Notes: generated by a model from the sequence alone, not told the origin. A stretch of 64,000 bases of DNA from CAZXFA01 sp964640085 (GCA_964640085.1 CAZXFA010000001.1:255187-319186); one strand, 5' to 3'; counted from the first letter of the stretch, positions 24,901-33,787 are shown. Numbers and translations are program-made.

Positions 24901-25443
24901 ATGGGCGAGCTCGAGGGGTTCCGGGAGGCCAAGGACGGGTTCTTCCGCGACGATCCCCGATCGCCGCTCACACCGGAGCAGCGCGAGGGGTTCGAGGGGC
25001 TGGTCTACTTCCCCGAGGAGCCCGCGCTCGTCGTCGATGCGTCGCTCGAGACCGAGGGTGTGGATCGCGACGAGCCGATCGTGATGCCGACCACCACCGG
25101 CGATGCCCAGGTCTACCGGCGGGCCGGGATCATGCGGTTCGAGGTCGGAGGCGAGCCCGCGCGGCTGACCCTCTACGCCGCCGAGGGGATGCACGATCTG
25201 TTCCTCCCGTTCCGGGACGCGACGAGCGGCACGGAGACGTACGGCGCCGGTCGGTACCTCGAGGTCGATCCTCCGGGGTCCGACGGCCGGGTCGTCGTGG
25301 ACTTCAACTACGCGTACAACCCGTACTGCGCCTACAACCCGAACTGGAGCTGTCCCATCCCCCCGGGCGAGAACTGGCTCTCGGTCCCGGTCCGCGCCGG
25401 CGAGCGGTCCTTCCCCGGCGCGCACGAGGTTCCGGTCGGCTGA
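24901..25443 (+). CDS. DUF1684 family protein
   Basis: A 180-residue DUF1684 protein. The signature is the C-terminal FRDATSGTETYGAGRYLEV followed by DFNYAYNPYCAYNPNWSCP and PPGENWLSVPVRAGE; the N-terminus has the usual FFRDDPRSPL. The two conserved cysteines in YCAYNPNWSC suggest a metal or disulphide site. The family's function is unknown. The ATG at 24901 is used; a TTG four codons upstream is possible. It lies 14 bases after the hydrolase stop and may be co-transcribed. Confidence 0.87.
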   Translation: MGELEGFREAKDGFFRDDPRSPLTPEQREGFEGLVYFPEEPALVVDASLETEGVDRDEPIVMPTTTGDAQVYRRAGIMRFEVGGEPARLTLYAAEGMHDLFLPFRDATSGTETYGAGRYLEVDPPGSDGRVVVDFNYAYNPYCAYNPNWSCPIPPGENWLSVPVRAGERSFPGAHEVPVG

Positions 25444-25689
25444 CGGCGTCCTGGAGCTGCCGTGTGGGGTCGGCGCCCTCGAGGGCGGGGGCTAGGATCC
25501 CATCAGCTCGGCGCGCTCCCGCGCGAGGCTGCCCATGAGCTCCATCGCGACCGTCCGACCAGGACGAACGCCACCAACGGCGACCGCGCACCCGAGCACG
25601 AGCCGTGGTCCCCTACCGTGCGCCAAGGCCTGGATGCAGGTACCGGTCGCCAGACGCGGGCGCCTCAGCGGTCCGGTAGCCTCTGCCGC

Positions 25690-26412
25690 ATGACCGAGGA
25701 GCTGTGCTCGACCGATGCCTACTCCCGGACGTGCGAGGCCGCCGTGGTGGAGGTCTCCGACGAGGGGGTGGTGCTGGACCGTACCGTGTTCTACGCGCGC
25801 GGCGGCGGCCAGCCCGGCGACACGGGCGTCCTCCGGTGGGACGGGGACGCGGTTCGCGTGACGGACACGGTGAAGCAGGGGGGCCGGATCCTCCACCGGG
25901 TGGAGGGCGCGCCGCCGCCGGCGGGAACCACCGTGACCGCACAGATCGACTGGGACCGCCGGCACCGGCTGATGCGGACCCATACCGCGCTGCATGCGCT
26001 CTCCGGGGTGATCTGGCGCGACTTCGGTGCAAAGGTCACGGGCGGGAACATGGACGACATGGGCTCGGCCCGGATGGACTTCGAGCTCGACTCGATGAGC
26101 CGCGAGTTCGGGGACGAGGTCGAGCGACGACTGAACGCCGAGCTCGAGAAGGACCTACCGGTGCACGTGAGCTTCCTGCCCCGCTCCGAGGCGCTCGCCG
26201 ACCCGGAGCTGATCCGCACGAAGGTGAACCTGATCCCCGATCACGTCGACCCCATCCGAGTGATCGACATCGAGGGGCTTGACAAGCAGGCCGACGGCGG
26301 CACGCACGTGCGGTCGACGGCCGAGGTCGGGCGGGTCCGAGTGGCCAAGACCGAGAGCAAGGGCAAGGGGTTCAAGCGGATCCGGATCGAGCTCGCCGAC
26401 GCGGCCGGCTGA
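25690..26412 (+). CDS. Alanyl-tRNA editing protein (AlaX family)
   Basis: A 240-residue AlaX-type trans-editing protein that hydrolyses mischarged Ser- or Gly-tRNA(Ala). The first zinc motif is HTALH (His98, His102). The second is DKQADGGTHV with His206; the Cys four residues before that His in AlaRS is Asp202 here. The N-terminal glycine-rich YARGGGQPGDTG matches the AlaRS editing-domain entry. The preceding 246-base gap (25444-25689) shows no convincing gene on either strand. Confidence 0.9.
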   Translation: MTEELCSTDAYSRTCEAAVVEVSDEGVVLDRTVFYARGGGQPGDTGVLRWDGDAVRVTDTVKQGGRILHRVEGAPPPAGTTVTAQIDWDRRHRLMRTHTALHALSGVIWRDFGAKVTGGNMDDMGSARMDFELDSMSREFGDEVERRLNAELEKDLPVHVSFLPRSEALADPELIRTKVNLIPDHVDPIRVIDIEGLDKQADGGTHVRSTAEVGRVRVAKTESKGKGFKRIRIELADAAG

Positions 26413-26417
26413 CCCAC

Positions 26418-27332
26418 GTGCGTCCGGCGGATCCCGAGCGCCGCGGCGACCTCACGGGCGGGGCCCTCGCCGCGATGGCATCCGTTCAGTTCGGCGCGAT
26501 CGTGGTCCTGGGCAAGCGCGTGCTCGAACGGGGGATGACGGTCGAGTCGATGCTCTCGATGCGGTTCGGAACGGCGGCCGTGTTCCTCGCGGTCGCCCTC
26601 GTGCTCCTGCGGCGCCCGTTGCTCGCCGCCCCAGGCGAACGCACGGGCCTGGCGATCCTCGCCCTGTTCGGGTACGCGGTCGAGGCGAGCTTCTTCTTCG
26701 CCGCCGCCACCCGCGGGACCGCCGCCGCGGTGACCCTGCTCTTCTTCACCTATCCGGTGTTCGTCACGATCGGCACGTGGTTCCTCGGCCGTGGGGCCCC
26801 GGCCGGTCCGACGCTGCTCGCGCTGTTCCTCGCGTTGGCCGGCGCGTCGATCGTGGTCGGCACGGGCGCCGGGCTCGCGATCGAGGCCGTCGGTGTGGGC
26901 TTCGCGCTCGCGGCGGCCGCGACCTACAGCGCCTACCTGGTCGGAACGGACATCGTGCTCCGGCGGACCGGGCCGCTCACGAGCGCGCTGTGGGTGAGCG
27001 CGGGAGCCTCGCTGGGGCTGCTCGTCTCGTCGGCGGTGACCGGTCGGCTGACGGCGCCCACCGGGGCGGCCGACTGGTGGTCCATCCTCGGGATGGGCCT
27101 GGCCACCGCGGGCGCGTTCGTCTGCCTGCTCGGTGCGCTCCAGCGCGTCGGCGCCGTGCGGACCTCGATCATCTCGGCGACCGAGCCGCTGTCCGCTGCC
27201 CTGCTCGGGTTCCTGTTCTTGGAGGAGACAGTGACGTGGGGGGTCGCGATCGGCGGCGCCATGATCCTCGCGGGCGCCGTGACCGCGAGCCTGTCCCGTC
27301 GCGTAGCCCCGCAGGAGCAGCAGATCACCTAG
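26418..27332 (+). CDS. EamA/DMT-superfamily transporter
   Basis: A 304-residue membrane protein with ten predicted helices in two EamA repeats, the second closing with TEPLSAALLGFLFLEETVTW, the typical EamA ending. It likely exports a small metabolite. It starts at GTG 26418, five bases after the AlaX stop. The 3' end overlaps the convergent small membrane gene by eight bases. Confidence 0.88.
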   Translation: MRPADPERRGDLTGGALAAMASVQFGAIVVLGKRVLERGMTVESMLSMRFGTAAVFLAVALVLLRRPLLAAPGERTGLAILALFGYAVEASFFFAAATRGTAAAVTLLFFTYPVFVTIGTWFLGRGAPAGPTLLALFLALAGASIVVGTGAGLAIEAVGVGFALAAAATYSAYLVGTDIVLRRTGPLTSALWVSAGASLGLLVSSAVTGRLTAPTGAADWWSILGMGLATAGAFVCLLGALQRVGAVRTSIISATEPLSAALLGFLFLEETVTWGVAIGGAMILAGAVTASLSRRVAPQEQQIT

Positions 27333-27645
27333 GCACCGAGGAGCACCCCAGCGCGGCGAGCGCGAGGTAGATGGCGAGCCCGCCGGCCACCGGCATCACG
27401 CGGAGCGAGCGCTGGATCGGCGAGCCCCCGAACGCGTGGTGCGCGATCGGTCCGAGCAACAACGGCACGAAGAGCACGGCGGCCGTCCCCGCCACGCGGA
27501 GGCGGTTCGGCACGGCGTCCGCGCGCACGAGATCCCACAGCGCGATCGAGATCCACGCCGAGTACAGGATCAGTGGCAGCGCGTGGGCGTACAGGCCGAT
27601 CAGGATGCCGGCCAGGCCGGCCGAGAGCGCGAGCAGCAGCCCCAC
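27325..27645 (-). CDS. Small membrane protein (106 aa)
   Basis: About 106 residues with three to four hydrophobic segments: GLLLALSAGLAGILIGLYA, LPLILYSAWISIALW, VAGTAAVLFVPLLLGPIAHH and VAGGLAIYLALAAL. It ends CSSVPR. The GTG at 27645 is the only reasonable start; the open frame upstream is antisense to the DGAT gene. No family recognised. It shares a divergent region of about 100 bases with the WS/DGAT gene. Confidence 0.55.
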   Translation of the reverse strand: MGLLLALSAGLAGILIGLYAHALPLILYSAWISIALWDLVRADAVPNRLRVAGTAAVLFVPLLLGPIAHHAFGGSPIQRSLRVMPVAGGLAIYLALAALGCSSVPR

Positions 27646-27750
27646 GGCGCGAGCGGCGAGGAGGCGATTGTGTTGCGCGGAGGGTCCCCGGTCCCACGGG
27701 ACCGGTCGACGGTGTCCGAGGATCGGGCGGAGCGGTACCGTGGAGCCGCG

Positions 27751-29145
27751 ATGGCCCCCGAACGCATGACCGCGCTCGATGCGTCCTTCCTGTACCTGGA
27801 GCGGCCGGCGATGCACATGCACGTCGCCGGGTTGTCGATCCTCGACCCCTCGACGTGTCCGGACGGGCACCTGCGGTTCGAGGACATCGTCTCCGTGATC
27901 GCGTCCCGTCTGCACCAGGTCCCCCGGTTCCGCCAGGAGGCGGTGCGGGTCCCGTTCGACCTGGCACTGCCGGTGTGGGCGGATGACCCGGCCTTCGATC
28001 TCGACTTCCACGTGCGGCGCTCGGCCCTGCCCTCCCCGGGGGGTCGGCGAGAGCTCGCCGACCAGGTCCAGCGGGTGCTCTCCCGGCCGCTGGATCGGAC
28101 CAAGCCGCTGTGGGAGCTGTACGTGCTCGAAGGCCTGGAGGGCGGGCACGTGGCCACGCTCCTGAAGGTCCATCACGCGATGATCGACGGCCTGTCAGGG
28201 ATGCATCTGGCAGCCGCGGTCTACGACCTGTCGCCGACGCCACGTCGCCTGCCGCCCGCACCAGCCTGGGTCCCCGAGCCCGAGCCGTCGGCCCAGGAGC
28301 TGCTCCGGGACGCGGTCGCCGACCTGGCCACGCATCCGTTCGAGGGCATGCGGAACGCGATCGAGAGCGTCCGACGCTCGCCGGCGCTGGCCGCGCTGGG
28401 GCTCGGCTCCGTGCTGTCGGGCGTGCAGAGCATCTTCGGGATGGGCGCCCGGCCGCCCTCGGCGCTCGACGTACGGATCGGCCCCAACCGGCGCTTCGCG
28501 ATGGCGGAGGCGCCGCTCCAGCGGTTCAAGGACGTGAAGGACGTCCTGGGCGGCACGGTCAACGACGTGGTGCTCGCGGCCGTGGGTGGGGCGCTGCATC
28601 GTCTGCTCAGGCACCGGGGCGAGCCGACGAGGGGGCGGACGCTCCGGGTCATGGTGCCGGTCTCCGTCCGCGGACGAGGGGATGGTCCACTCGGCAACCG
28701 GGTGGCACCTGCGTTCGTGGACCTGCCGGTCGGCGCGATGGGACCCAAGCGGCGCCTGGCTCGGGTCCGAGAGGGCACGGCGCACCTCAAGGGCTCGATG
28801 ATGGCGATGGGGGCCGACGCGATCATCGGGCTCGGCGCCTACGCCCCCGGAGGCCTCCTTGCCGGGGCGGCGCGACTGGTCTCGCGTGGCCCCTGGTTCA
28901 ACCTCGTCGTCTCGAACGTGCCCGGGCCTCAGCAGCCGATGTACCTCGCCGGGGCGCGCCTGCTCGCTCACTACCCGTCGATCCCGCTGGGGGAGAACTC
29001 GGCACTCTCGATCGCGTGCACCTCGCTCGCCGGGACGATGGCGTTCGGTTTGACGGCCGACTGGGATGCGATGGCCGACCTCGATCGGCTCGCCCTGGCG
29101 CTGGACGAGGCGATCGCCGAGCTCGCGAAGGCCGCCGGCCGCTAG
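27751..29145 (+). CDS. Wax ester synthase / diacylglycerol O-acyltransferase (WS/DGAT)
   Basis: A 464-residue enzyme of the family that esterifies diacylglycerol or fatty alcohols with acyl-CoA to make storage triacylglycerol or wax. The catalytic HHxxxDG is at 141-147 (HHAMIDG); NDVVLAAVGGALHRLL and VSNVPGP are the other conserved WS/DGAT blocks. The ATG at 27751 has GGAG about seven bases upstream. Storage-lipid synthesis by this family is common in actinobacteria. The convergent hydrolase shares the CTAG stop tetramer. Confidence 0.92.
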   Translation: MAPERMTALDASFLYLERPAMHMHVAGLSILDPSTCPDGHLRFEDIVSVIASRLHQVPRFRQEAVRVPFDLALPVWADDPAFDLDFHVRRSALPSPGGRRELADQVQRVLSRPLDRTKPLWELYVLEGLEGGHVATLLKVHHAMIDGLSGMHLAAAVYDLSPTPRRLPPAPAWVPEPEPSAQELLRDAVADLATHPFEGMRNAIESVRRSPALAALGLGSVLSGVQSIFGMGARPPSALDVRIGPNRRFAMAEAPLQRFKDVKDVLGGTVNDVVLAAVGGALHRLLRHRGEPTRGRTLRVMVPVSVRGRGDGPLGNRVAPAFVDLPVGAMGPKRRLARVREGTAHLKGSMMAMGADAIIGLGAYAPGGLLAGAARLVSRGPWFNLVVSNVPGPQQPMYLAGARLLAHYPSIPLGENSALSIACTSLAGTMAFGLTADWDAMADLDRLALALDEAIAELAKAAGR

Positions 29146-30077
29146 CCCACGCGTTCCCCAGGCAGACCGGAGAGCCAGTCCTCGACGGCGTCGAGCCAGC
29201 GCTCGGGCGCCTCCATCTGCGGGACGTGGCCGACGTTCGCCAGCAGCCGCATCTCCCACGCCGGATGGTCGTCGACCGCGGCCCGGGCGAAGCCGACCGG
29301 GACGAGCCGGTCCTCCCGACCGTGGATCACGAGGACCGGGCAGGTGACCTGGTCCAGGATCCACCGCGTCGCCTCGGGCCGGCGCCCCAGCGACAGCAGG
29401 GAGCGGGCCGCCTCGAGGAACGCGGGCCCGGCGTCGGGATCGGACTGGTGTTCGAGCAGGAGGTCGACGTGCAGCCGCACGACCTCCTCGGGGATCGTGG
29501 AGGGGTCGTGCGCGATGATCCGCAGGCCGACCCGCACCGCGGTCTCGGCCTCCAGGCCGTTCAGGCGCTGGCGGGCCACCCACTCGCCAACGCGCGGCAC
29601 CGAGTACAGGCCGAACCCGAGGAGCACGATCGGGGCCGGCATCCCACCGCGCGCCCACGGGAAGACCGAGTTCGTCAGCACGAGCGCCTGGACGGTCGCG
29701 GGCTCGAGCGCGGCCTGGAGCATCGCGATCCCCCCACCCATCGAGTTCCCGCAAAGCACCGCGGGGCCCTCGCCCGCGACCTCGGCCACGAAGCGCGAGA
29801 GGATCGCCCGCAGATCGGTCAGCCGGCTGCGTCTCCCGTTCCGGGGCGTGCGACCGAACCCCGGCAGGTCGAGCGCAAGGACGCGTCCGTGCCGGGCCAG
29901 GCCCGGCGCCGCCGAGAGCCACGATAGGTGCGAGCCCCCGAGCCCGTGGACGAGGACGAAGGTCCGGCCGGGGGGACCCTCCCACTCGACGTAGTGGACC
30001 GGACCGTCCAGGTCGGCCGTCTCGGCTTCGGGGAGCTCGATCCGGGTGATCGCCACGGCTTCCTCCGACGCCATCAT
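29142..30077 (-). CDS. Alpha/beta hydrolase
   Basis: A 311-residue alpha/beta hydrolase with a complete triad: oxyanion HGLGGSH, nucleophile in GNSMGGG, acid in GREDRLVP and His in NVGHVPQMEAPE. A cap region lies between about 150 and 230. It may start at either of two adjacent ATGs (30077 or 30074). The position facing a WS/DGAT suggests, but does not prove, a lipid ester substrate. Confidence 0.87.
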   Translation of the reverse strand: MMASEEAVAITRIELPEAETADLDGPVHYVEWEGPPGRTFVLVHGLGGSHLSWLSAAPGLARHGRVLALDLPGFGRTPRNGRRSRLTDLRAILSRFVAEVAGEGPAVLCGNSMGGGIAMLQAALEPATVQALVLTNSVFPWARGGMPAPIVLLGFGLYSVPRVGEWVARQRLNGLEAETAVRVGLRIIAHDPSTIPEEVVRLHVDLLLEHQSDPDAGPAFLEAARSLLSLGRRPEATRWILDQVTCPVLVIHGREDRLVPVGFARAAVDDHPAWEMRLLANVGHVPQMEAPERWLDAVEDWLSGLPGERVG

Positions 30078-30185
30078 GCCGCCGATCGGAGGGGAGCGAC
30101 GACCCGGCCTGGCAGCCCCACGCCGCGCCGCGGGCCGCAGGATGCTCGCAACATCGCCGCCGCGGGCCTGGGTAGACTCCGCCGC

Positions 30186-31508
30186 ATGGCTCTGGTCCGG
30201 TTGCGCCCGCCGCTCCGGGAGCTCGCAGGAGAGCGCGAGGTGCCGGTCGCTGGCTCGACGGTGGCGGAGGTCCTCCGTGGTCTGGAGCGTGCCCACCCGA
30301 GGCTCGCCGGCTGGGTCCTCGACGATCAGGGACGGCTGCGGGAACACGTCGCCGTGTTCCTCGATGGCGAACGCGTCCGCGGCGAGGCCCGGGTCCACGG
30401 GGACCAGCGCCTGGAGATCGTCGGTGCCATCTCCGGCGGGTCGGACGAGCTGGAGCTGCTGGTGGGGACCCGGAAGGGCCTGTTCGTCCTGCGCGGGGAT
30501 CGCGGTGGGCCGCTGGAGGTCGCGACCCGCGCGTTCCCCGGCAACGACGTCGAGTACGCGATCCGCGACCCGAGGACCGGCCGATACCTGGCCTCGGTCA
30601 CGAGCGGCCATTTCGGCCCGCGGGTGTTCGTCGCGGACGACCCGGCGGGAGGGTGGGAGCAGACAGATGGTCCGCGGTTCCCCGAGGGTGAGGACGCGAG
30701 CGTCGAGCGGATCTGGGCCATCCAGCCCGGGGAGGAACCCGGCATGCTCTGGGCGGGCGTGGCGCCCGCGGCCCTTTTCCGCAGCGAGGACGACGGCCAG
30801 ACGTGGTCGCTGGTCCGGGGGCTGTGGGATCAGCCCAGCCGGCCCGTCTGGCAGCCGGGGGCCGGCGGCCTCGCCCTCCACTCGATCTGCCCCTGGCCCG
30901 GCTCGCCCGAGCGGCTGGCGATCGCGATCTCCGCCGTGGGCGTGTGGCTGACCGAGGACGGTGGCCGGACATGGCGGAACGGCAACACCGGCCTGGTCCC
31001 CCGCTACCTGCCCGAGGAGGTGCGGCGCGACACGCTGGACCTGTGCGTCCACAACGTGCATCGCGCGCCGAACCGACCCGAGCGCCTGTTCATGCAGTTC
31101 CACGGGGGCGTGTACCGCTCCAACGACGGGGGAGCCAGCTGGGAGACGATCGCGGACGGTCTGCCGAGCGATTTCGGGTTCCCGCTGGCGATCGACCCGC
31201 TCGATCCCGATTCGGCGTTCGTGATCCCGCTGAACTCCGACCGCGATCGGGTGACGGCCGAGGGGCGGGTCCGCGTCTACGAGACCCGAGACGCCGGTTC
31301 GAGCTGGATCGTCCGGGGGGCGGGACTGCCCGGACGCGGCTTCCTCACGATCCTCCGGCAGGCCTTCGGACAGGATGGGCGAACGCCGCTCGGCCTGTAC
31401 TTCGGAGCGACGTCGGGTCAGGTGTTCGGGTCGGCGGACGGCGGCGCGACCTGGTCCGCGATCGCCCAGGATCTTGCGCCGGTGCTGTCGGTCCGGGTGT
31501 CCTGGTAG
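30186..31508 (+). CDS. MoaD/ThiS-like domain fused to a BNR/Asp-box beta-propeller
   Basis: A 440-residue protein. Residues 1-85 are a complete MoaD/ThiS ubiquitin-like fold (VRLRPPLRELAG, HVAVFLDGERV) ending in the di-glycine AISGG at 81-85, the point where free MoaD or ThiS proteins end. The chain continues without a stop into a beta-propeller (LLVGTRKGLFVLRG) with five Asp boxes: SEDDGQTW, TEDGGRTW, SNDGGASW, TRDAGSSW and SADGGATW. In many actinobacteria these are two neighbouring genes. Sialidase activity is not implied. A sulfur-carrier role would need cleavage after the glycines. Confidence 0.85.
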   Translation: MALVRLRPPLRELAGEREVPVAGSTVAEVLRGLERAHPRLAGWVLDDQGRLREHVAVFLDGERVRGEARVHGDQRLEIVGAISGGSDELELLVGTRKGLFVLRGDRGGPLEVATRAFPGNDVEYAIRDPRTGRYLASVTSGHFGPRVFVADDPAGGWEQTDGPRFPEGEDASVERIWAIQPGEEPGMLWAGVAPAALFRSEDDGQTWSLVRGLWDQPSRPVWQPGAGGLALHSICPWPGSPERLAIAISAVGVWLTEDGGRTWRNGNTGLVPRYLPEEVRRDTLDLCVHNVHRAPNRPERLFMQFHGGVYRSNDGGASWETIADGLPSDFGFPLAIDPLDPDSAFVIPLNSDRDRVTAEGRVRVYETRDAGSSWIVRGAGLPGRGFLTILRQAFGQDGRTPLGLYFGATSGQVFGSADGGATWSAIAQDLAPVLSVRVSW

Positions 31509-31621
31509 GCCCCGGGGGCCCGCGCGAGGGGGTTCGTCGTCCTCGTCCTCCTCCTCCCAGTCCTCGTCATCCTCGGGTCCGAGAGGTCGATGTCCCAGTC
31601 GAGGGCGTTGTGGATCCTCAC
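31418..31621 (-). CDS. Possible small protein with strong ribosome binding site
   Basis: AAAGGAGG stands six bases before GTG 31621, the best Shine-Dalgarno match in this area, and the protein begins VRIHNALDWDIDLSDP. The plain frame then turns Arg/Thr-rich and ends after 67 residues. One extra base at the CCC near 31574 would instead give an acidic tail (EDDEDWEEEDEDDEPP), which looks more protein-like. The start signal is convincing; the rest may be frameshifted. It overlaps the end of the propeller gene antisense. Confidence 0.35.
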   Translation of the reverse strand: MRIHNALDWDIDLSDPRMTRTGRRRTRTTNPLARAPGAYQDTRTDSTGARSWAIADQVAPPSADPNT

Positions 31622-31925
31622 GGCGTGCCTCCTTTCCGGTCGGCAGGACGGAGTCGACCACGTCCGTGGGGCCTGGACGGGAACGGATCCGATCCGCGGG
31701 ATGAAGCCGCGGAGATGGTTCGCGGATCGGGAATAGTGGGTATCTCCACGATGTCTACATATGTGGCGGTCTTTACAGGAGCTGCTGGCTGCAGCTAACA
31801 TCGCAGCCAAGGGCCCGGGAGGCCAGTTTCGTTACGCCCGGGTTCGTGTTCACCGAGAAAGGTCCCGAAGACCCCCAAGGGGCGACGCACGCCGCTCGGA
31901 GGCTTCGAGGAGGAGCGTGAAGTAG
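31509..31925. promoter_or_regulatory. Gene-poor stretch with AT-rich promoter-like patch before the sigma factor
   Basis: Apart from the small minus-strand frame, this 417-base stretch has no gene. At 31738-31785 the sequence turns unusually AT-rich for this genome (TCTACATATGT, TCTTTACAGG), the kind of patch expected at a promoter. A short palindrome CTGCAG and the run GCCCGGGAGG lie further down. This is probably the regulatory leader of the sigma factor gene, about 140 bases of 5' untranslated RNA. Confidence 0.35.
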
Positions 31926-32858
31926 ATGCCAGAACCTGCCCGTCCGCTCGGAACCGATGACGCCGACGACCTCCGGCTGTACCTGGAGGCGGCGGCGCGC
32001 GAGCCCCTGCTCACCAAGGAGGAGGAGGTGGAGCTCGCCATCCTCATCGAGCGCGGCAAAGAGGGGGAGGAGCGGCTCCGCGCAGGCCGTCTGCGTTCCG
32101 AGAAGTCGATCATGAAGGCCCGCCAGGAGGTGCGGAAGGCCGAGGCCGCGCGGCAGCGGTTCATCATGGCCAACCTCCGGCTCGTGGTCTCCGTGGCCCG
32201 CAAGTACCAGGGGCAGGGGCTGCCCCTGCTCGACCTGATCCAGGAGGGGAACATCGGCCTGATGCGCGCCGTCGAGCTGTTCGATTGGCGCCGAGGGTTC
32301 AAGTTCTCCACCTACGCCACCTGGTGGATCCGTCAGGGCATCACGCGAGCCATCGCCGATCGTTCGCGGTCGATCCGGCTACCGGTGCACATCCACGACC
32401 GGCTGCGCAAGCTGAACCGCACGCGGTTCCAGTTCGCGCAGACGATGGGTCGTGAGCCCTCGCGGGAGGAGCTCGCCAAGGCGCTCGACACCACGATCGA
32501 GGAGATCGACGACCTGACCGAGATGGGGCGACGCGAGCCGCTGTCACTCCAGTCGCCGGTCGGAGAGGACACCGAGCTCGGCGATCTGATCGAGGAGGTC
32601 GACTCCGACGCGGCCTTCAACGAGGTCGAGGACGCGCTCCTGCGTGAGGAGATCGGCACCGCCGTCGATCGGGTACTCGACGAGCGGGAGCGCCACGTTG
32701 TCGCGCTCCGCTACGGGCTCGAGAACGGACAGCCGCTCTCGCTCCGCGAGACCGGGAAGGTGCTCGGTCTGTCCGGCGAGCGGGTCCGGCTGATCGAGCG
32801 CGAGGCGCTGCGGAAGCTGCGCGACTCCAACCTGATCTCGGCCGTCGCGGCCATGTGA
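31926..32858 (+). CDS. RNA polymerase sigma factor, RpoD/SigA-SigB family
   Basis: A 310-residue sigma-70 factor without region 1.1. Region 1.2 begins DDLRLYLEAAAREPLLT. Region 2 has the core-binding and -10 elements LVVSVARKYQGQGLPLLDLI and FSTYATWWIRQGITRAI. Region 3 has IRLPVHIHDRLRKLNR. Region 4 has DERERHVVALRYGL and GLSGERVRLIEREALRKLR. It should recognise housekeeping-like promoters; whether it is the primary factor or a group-2 alternative cannot be decided here. GAGGAGGAG lies about nine bases before the ATG. A perfect hairpin terminator follows the stop. Confidence 0.92.
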   Translation: MPEPARPLGTDDADDLRLYLEAAAREPLLTKEEEVELAILIERGKEGEERLRAGRLRSEKSIMKARQEVRKAEAARQRFIMANLRLVVSVARKYQGQGLPLLDLIQEGNIGLMRAVELFDWRRGFKFSTYATWWIRQGITRAIADRSRSIRLPVHIHDRLRKLNRTRFQFAQTMGREPSREELAKALDTTIEEIDDLTEMGRREPLSLQSPVGEDTELGDLIEEVDSDAAFNEVEDALLREEIGTAVDRVLDERERHVVALRYGLENGQPLSLRETGKVLGLSGERVRLIEREALRKLRDSNLISAVAAM

Positions 32859-32880
32859 GGTCGCGTTCCTCCGGTGGTGG

Positions 32881-32917
32881 GCGGGGGTCCCGCGCGCACG
32901 GCGCGCGGGACCCCCGC
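32881..32917. terminator. Perfect 17-bp hairpin after the sigma factor gene
   Basis: The arms GCGGGGGTCCCGCGCGC (32881-32897) and its exact reverse complement (32901-32917) flank a three-base loop ACG, 22 bases after the sigma stop. There is no T-run after it, as is common in GC-rich actinobacteria. The next start codon is 71 bases downstream. Confidence 0.8.
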
Positions 32918-32988
32918 CGTTATCGGAGTTGCGGTGCGGTCTGCGGGGCGAGACGATGAGAGGCGGCGGCCGCCAGGGAGGTGGTGGG

Positions 32989-33729
32989 ATGCCGCTCTTC
33001 CGGGAGCACCTCGATGAGGCTACTCCGAGGATCGCGCGCGACCCGCCGGGTTGGGTCCGGCGGACGGTCTCGATCGACGTCGACCCGGTGCGGCTGCCGG
33101 GCGACCTCGTGATCCCGGCCGGGGCCAGGTCGGTCGTCGTCTTCGCCCACGGGAGCGGCTCGAGTCGCCGGTCGCCGAGGAACGTCGCGGTCGCCCGCCG
33201 GCTGAACGCGGTGGGCCTGGGGACCCTTCTGTTCGACCTCCTCACGGCGCCCGAGTCCGAGGACCGGTCGAACGTGTTCGACATCGGCCTCCTGTCCGAG
33301 CGTCTGGTGGCGGCGGGTCGGTGGATGCGTCGATCGACCGGTCTCGGCGACGTGCCGGTCGCCTTCTTCGGCGCGAGCACGGGGGCGGCGGCGGCGCTCG
33401 TGGCGGCCGCGACCATGCCGGCCGAGACCGTCGCGGTCGTCTCGCGAGGTGGCCGACCGGACCTTGCGGGGCAGGCGCTCGAGCGCGTCGCGGCGCCGAC
33501 GCTGCTGATCGTCGGGGGTCGGGACCCGGAGGTGCTGGAGCTCAACCGCGAGGCCATGCGCCGGATGCGATGCGAGACACGGCTCGAGGTGATCGCCGAC
33601 GCGACCCACCTGTTCGAGGAGCCGGGAGCGCTCGAAGGGGTGGCGGAGCTCGCCGCGGATTGGATCGTCCGGCACGTTCGCGCCACTCAGCAGGCCAGGT
33701 CGGAGGAGAACATCTCCGAGGAGGTCTGA
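32989..33729 (+). CDS. Dienelactone-hydrolase-like alpha/beta hydrolase
   Basis: A 246-residue alpha/beta hydrolase. The oxyanion loop is AHGSGSS, the nucleophile is in GASTGAAAAL, the acid is in VGGRDPEV and the His is in ADATHLFEEPG. The ATG at 32989 is preferred because GGAGG lies seven bases upstream; in-frame ATGs at 32929 and 32956 would add a glycine-rich leader over the terminator region. Such stand-alone proteins often sit in phosphoribosyltransferase fusions, but no such partner is seen here. Confidence 0.85.
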   Translation: MPLFREHLDEATPRIARDPPGWVRRTVSIDVDPVRLPGDLVIPAGARSVVVFAHGSGSSRRSPRNVAVARRLNAVGLGTLLFDLLTAPESEDRSNVFDIGLLSERLVAAGRWMRRSTGLGDVPVAFFGASTGAAAALVAAATMPAETVAVVSRGGRPDLAGQALERVAAPTLLIVGGRDPEVLELNREAMRRMRCETRLEVIADATHLFEEPGALEGVAELAADWIVRHVRATQQARSEENISEEV

Positions 33730-33787
33730 GCCCCACCGGAGCCGTCGCGTCGTAGGATGCGCCGAACCCTTGCCCTGGAGGCCGCCG

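Noticed and set aside
30186..31508. Calling the beta-propeller a sialidase because of its Asp boxes
   Set aside because: Asp boxes are structural and occur in many propellers; no sialidase active-site Arg triad or FRIP motif could be identified.
31540..31575. CTC/GTC-rich run as a microsatellite or CRISPR-like repeat
   Set aside because: It is an imperfect low-complexity stretch of about 35 bases with no regular unit or spacer structure; no CRISPR array was found anywhere.
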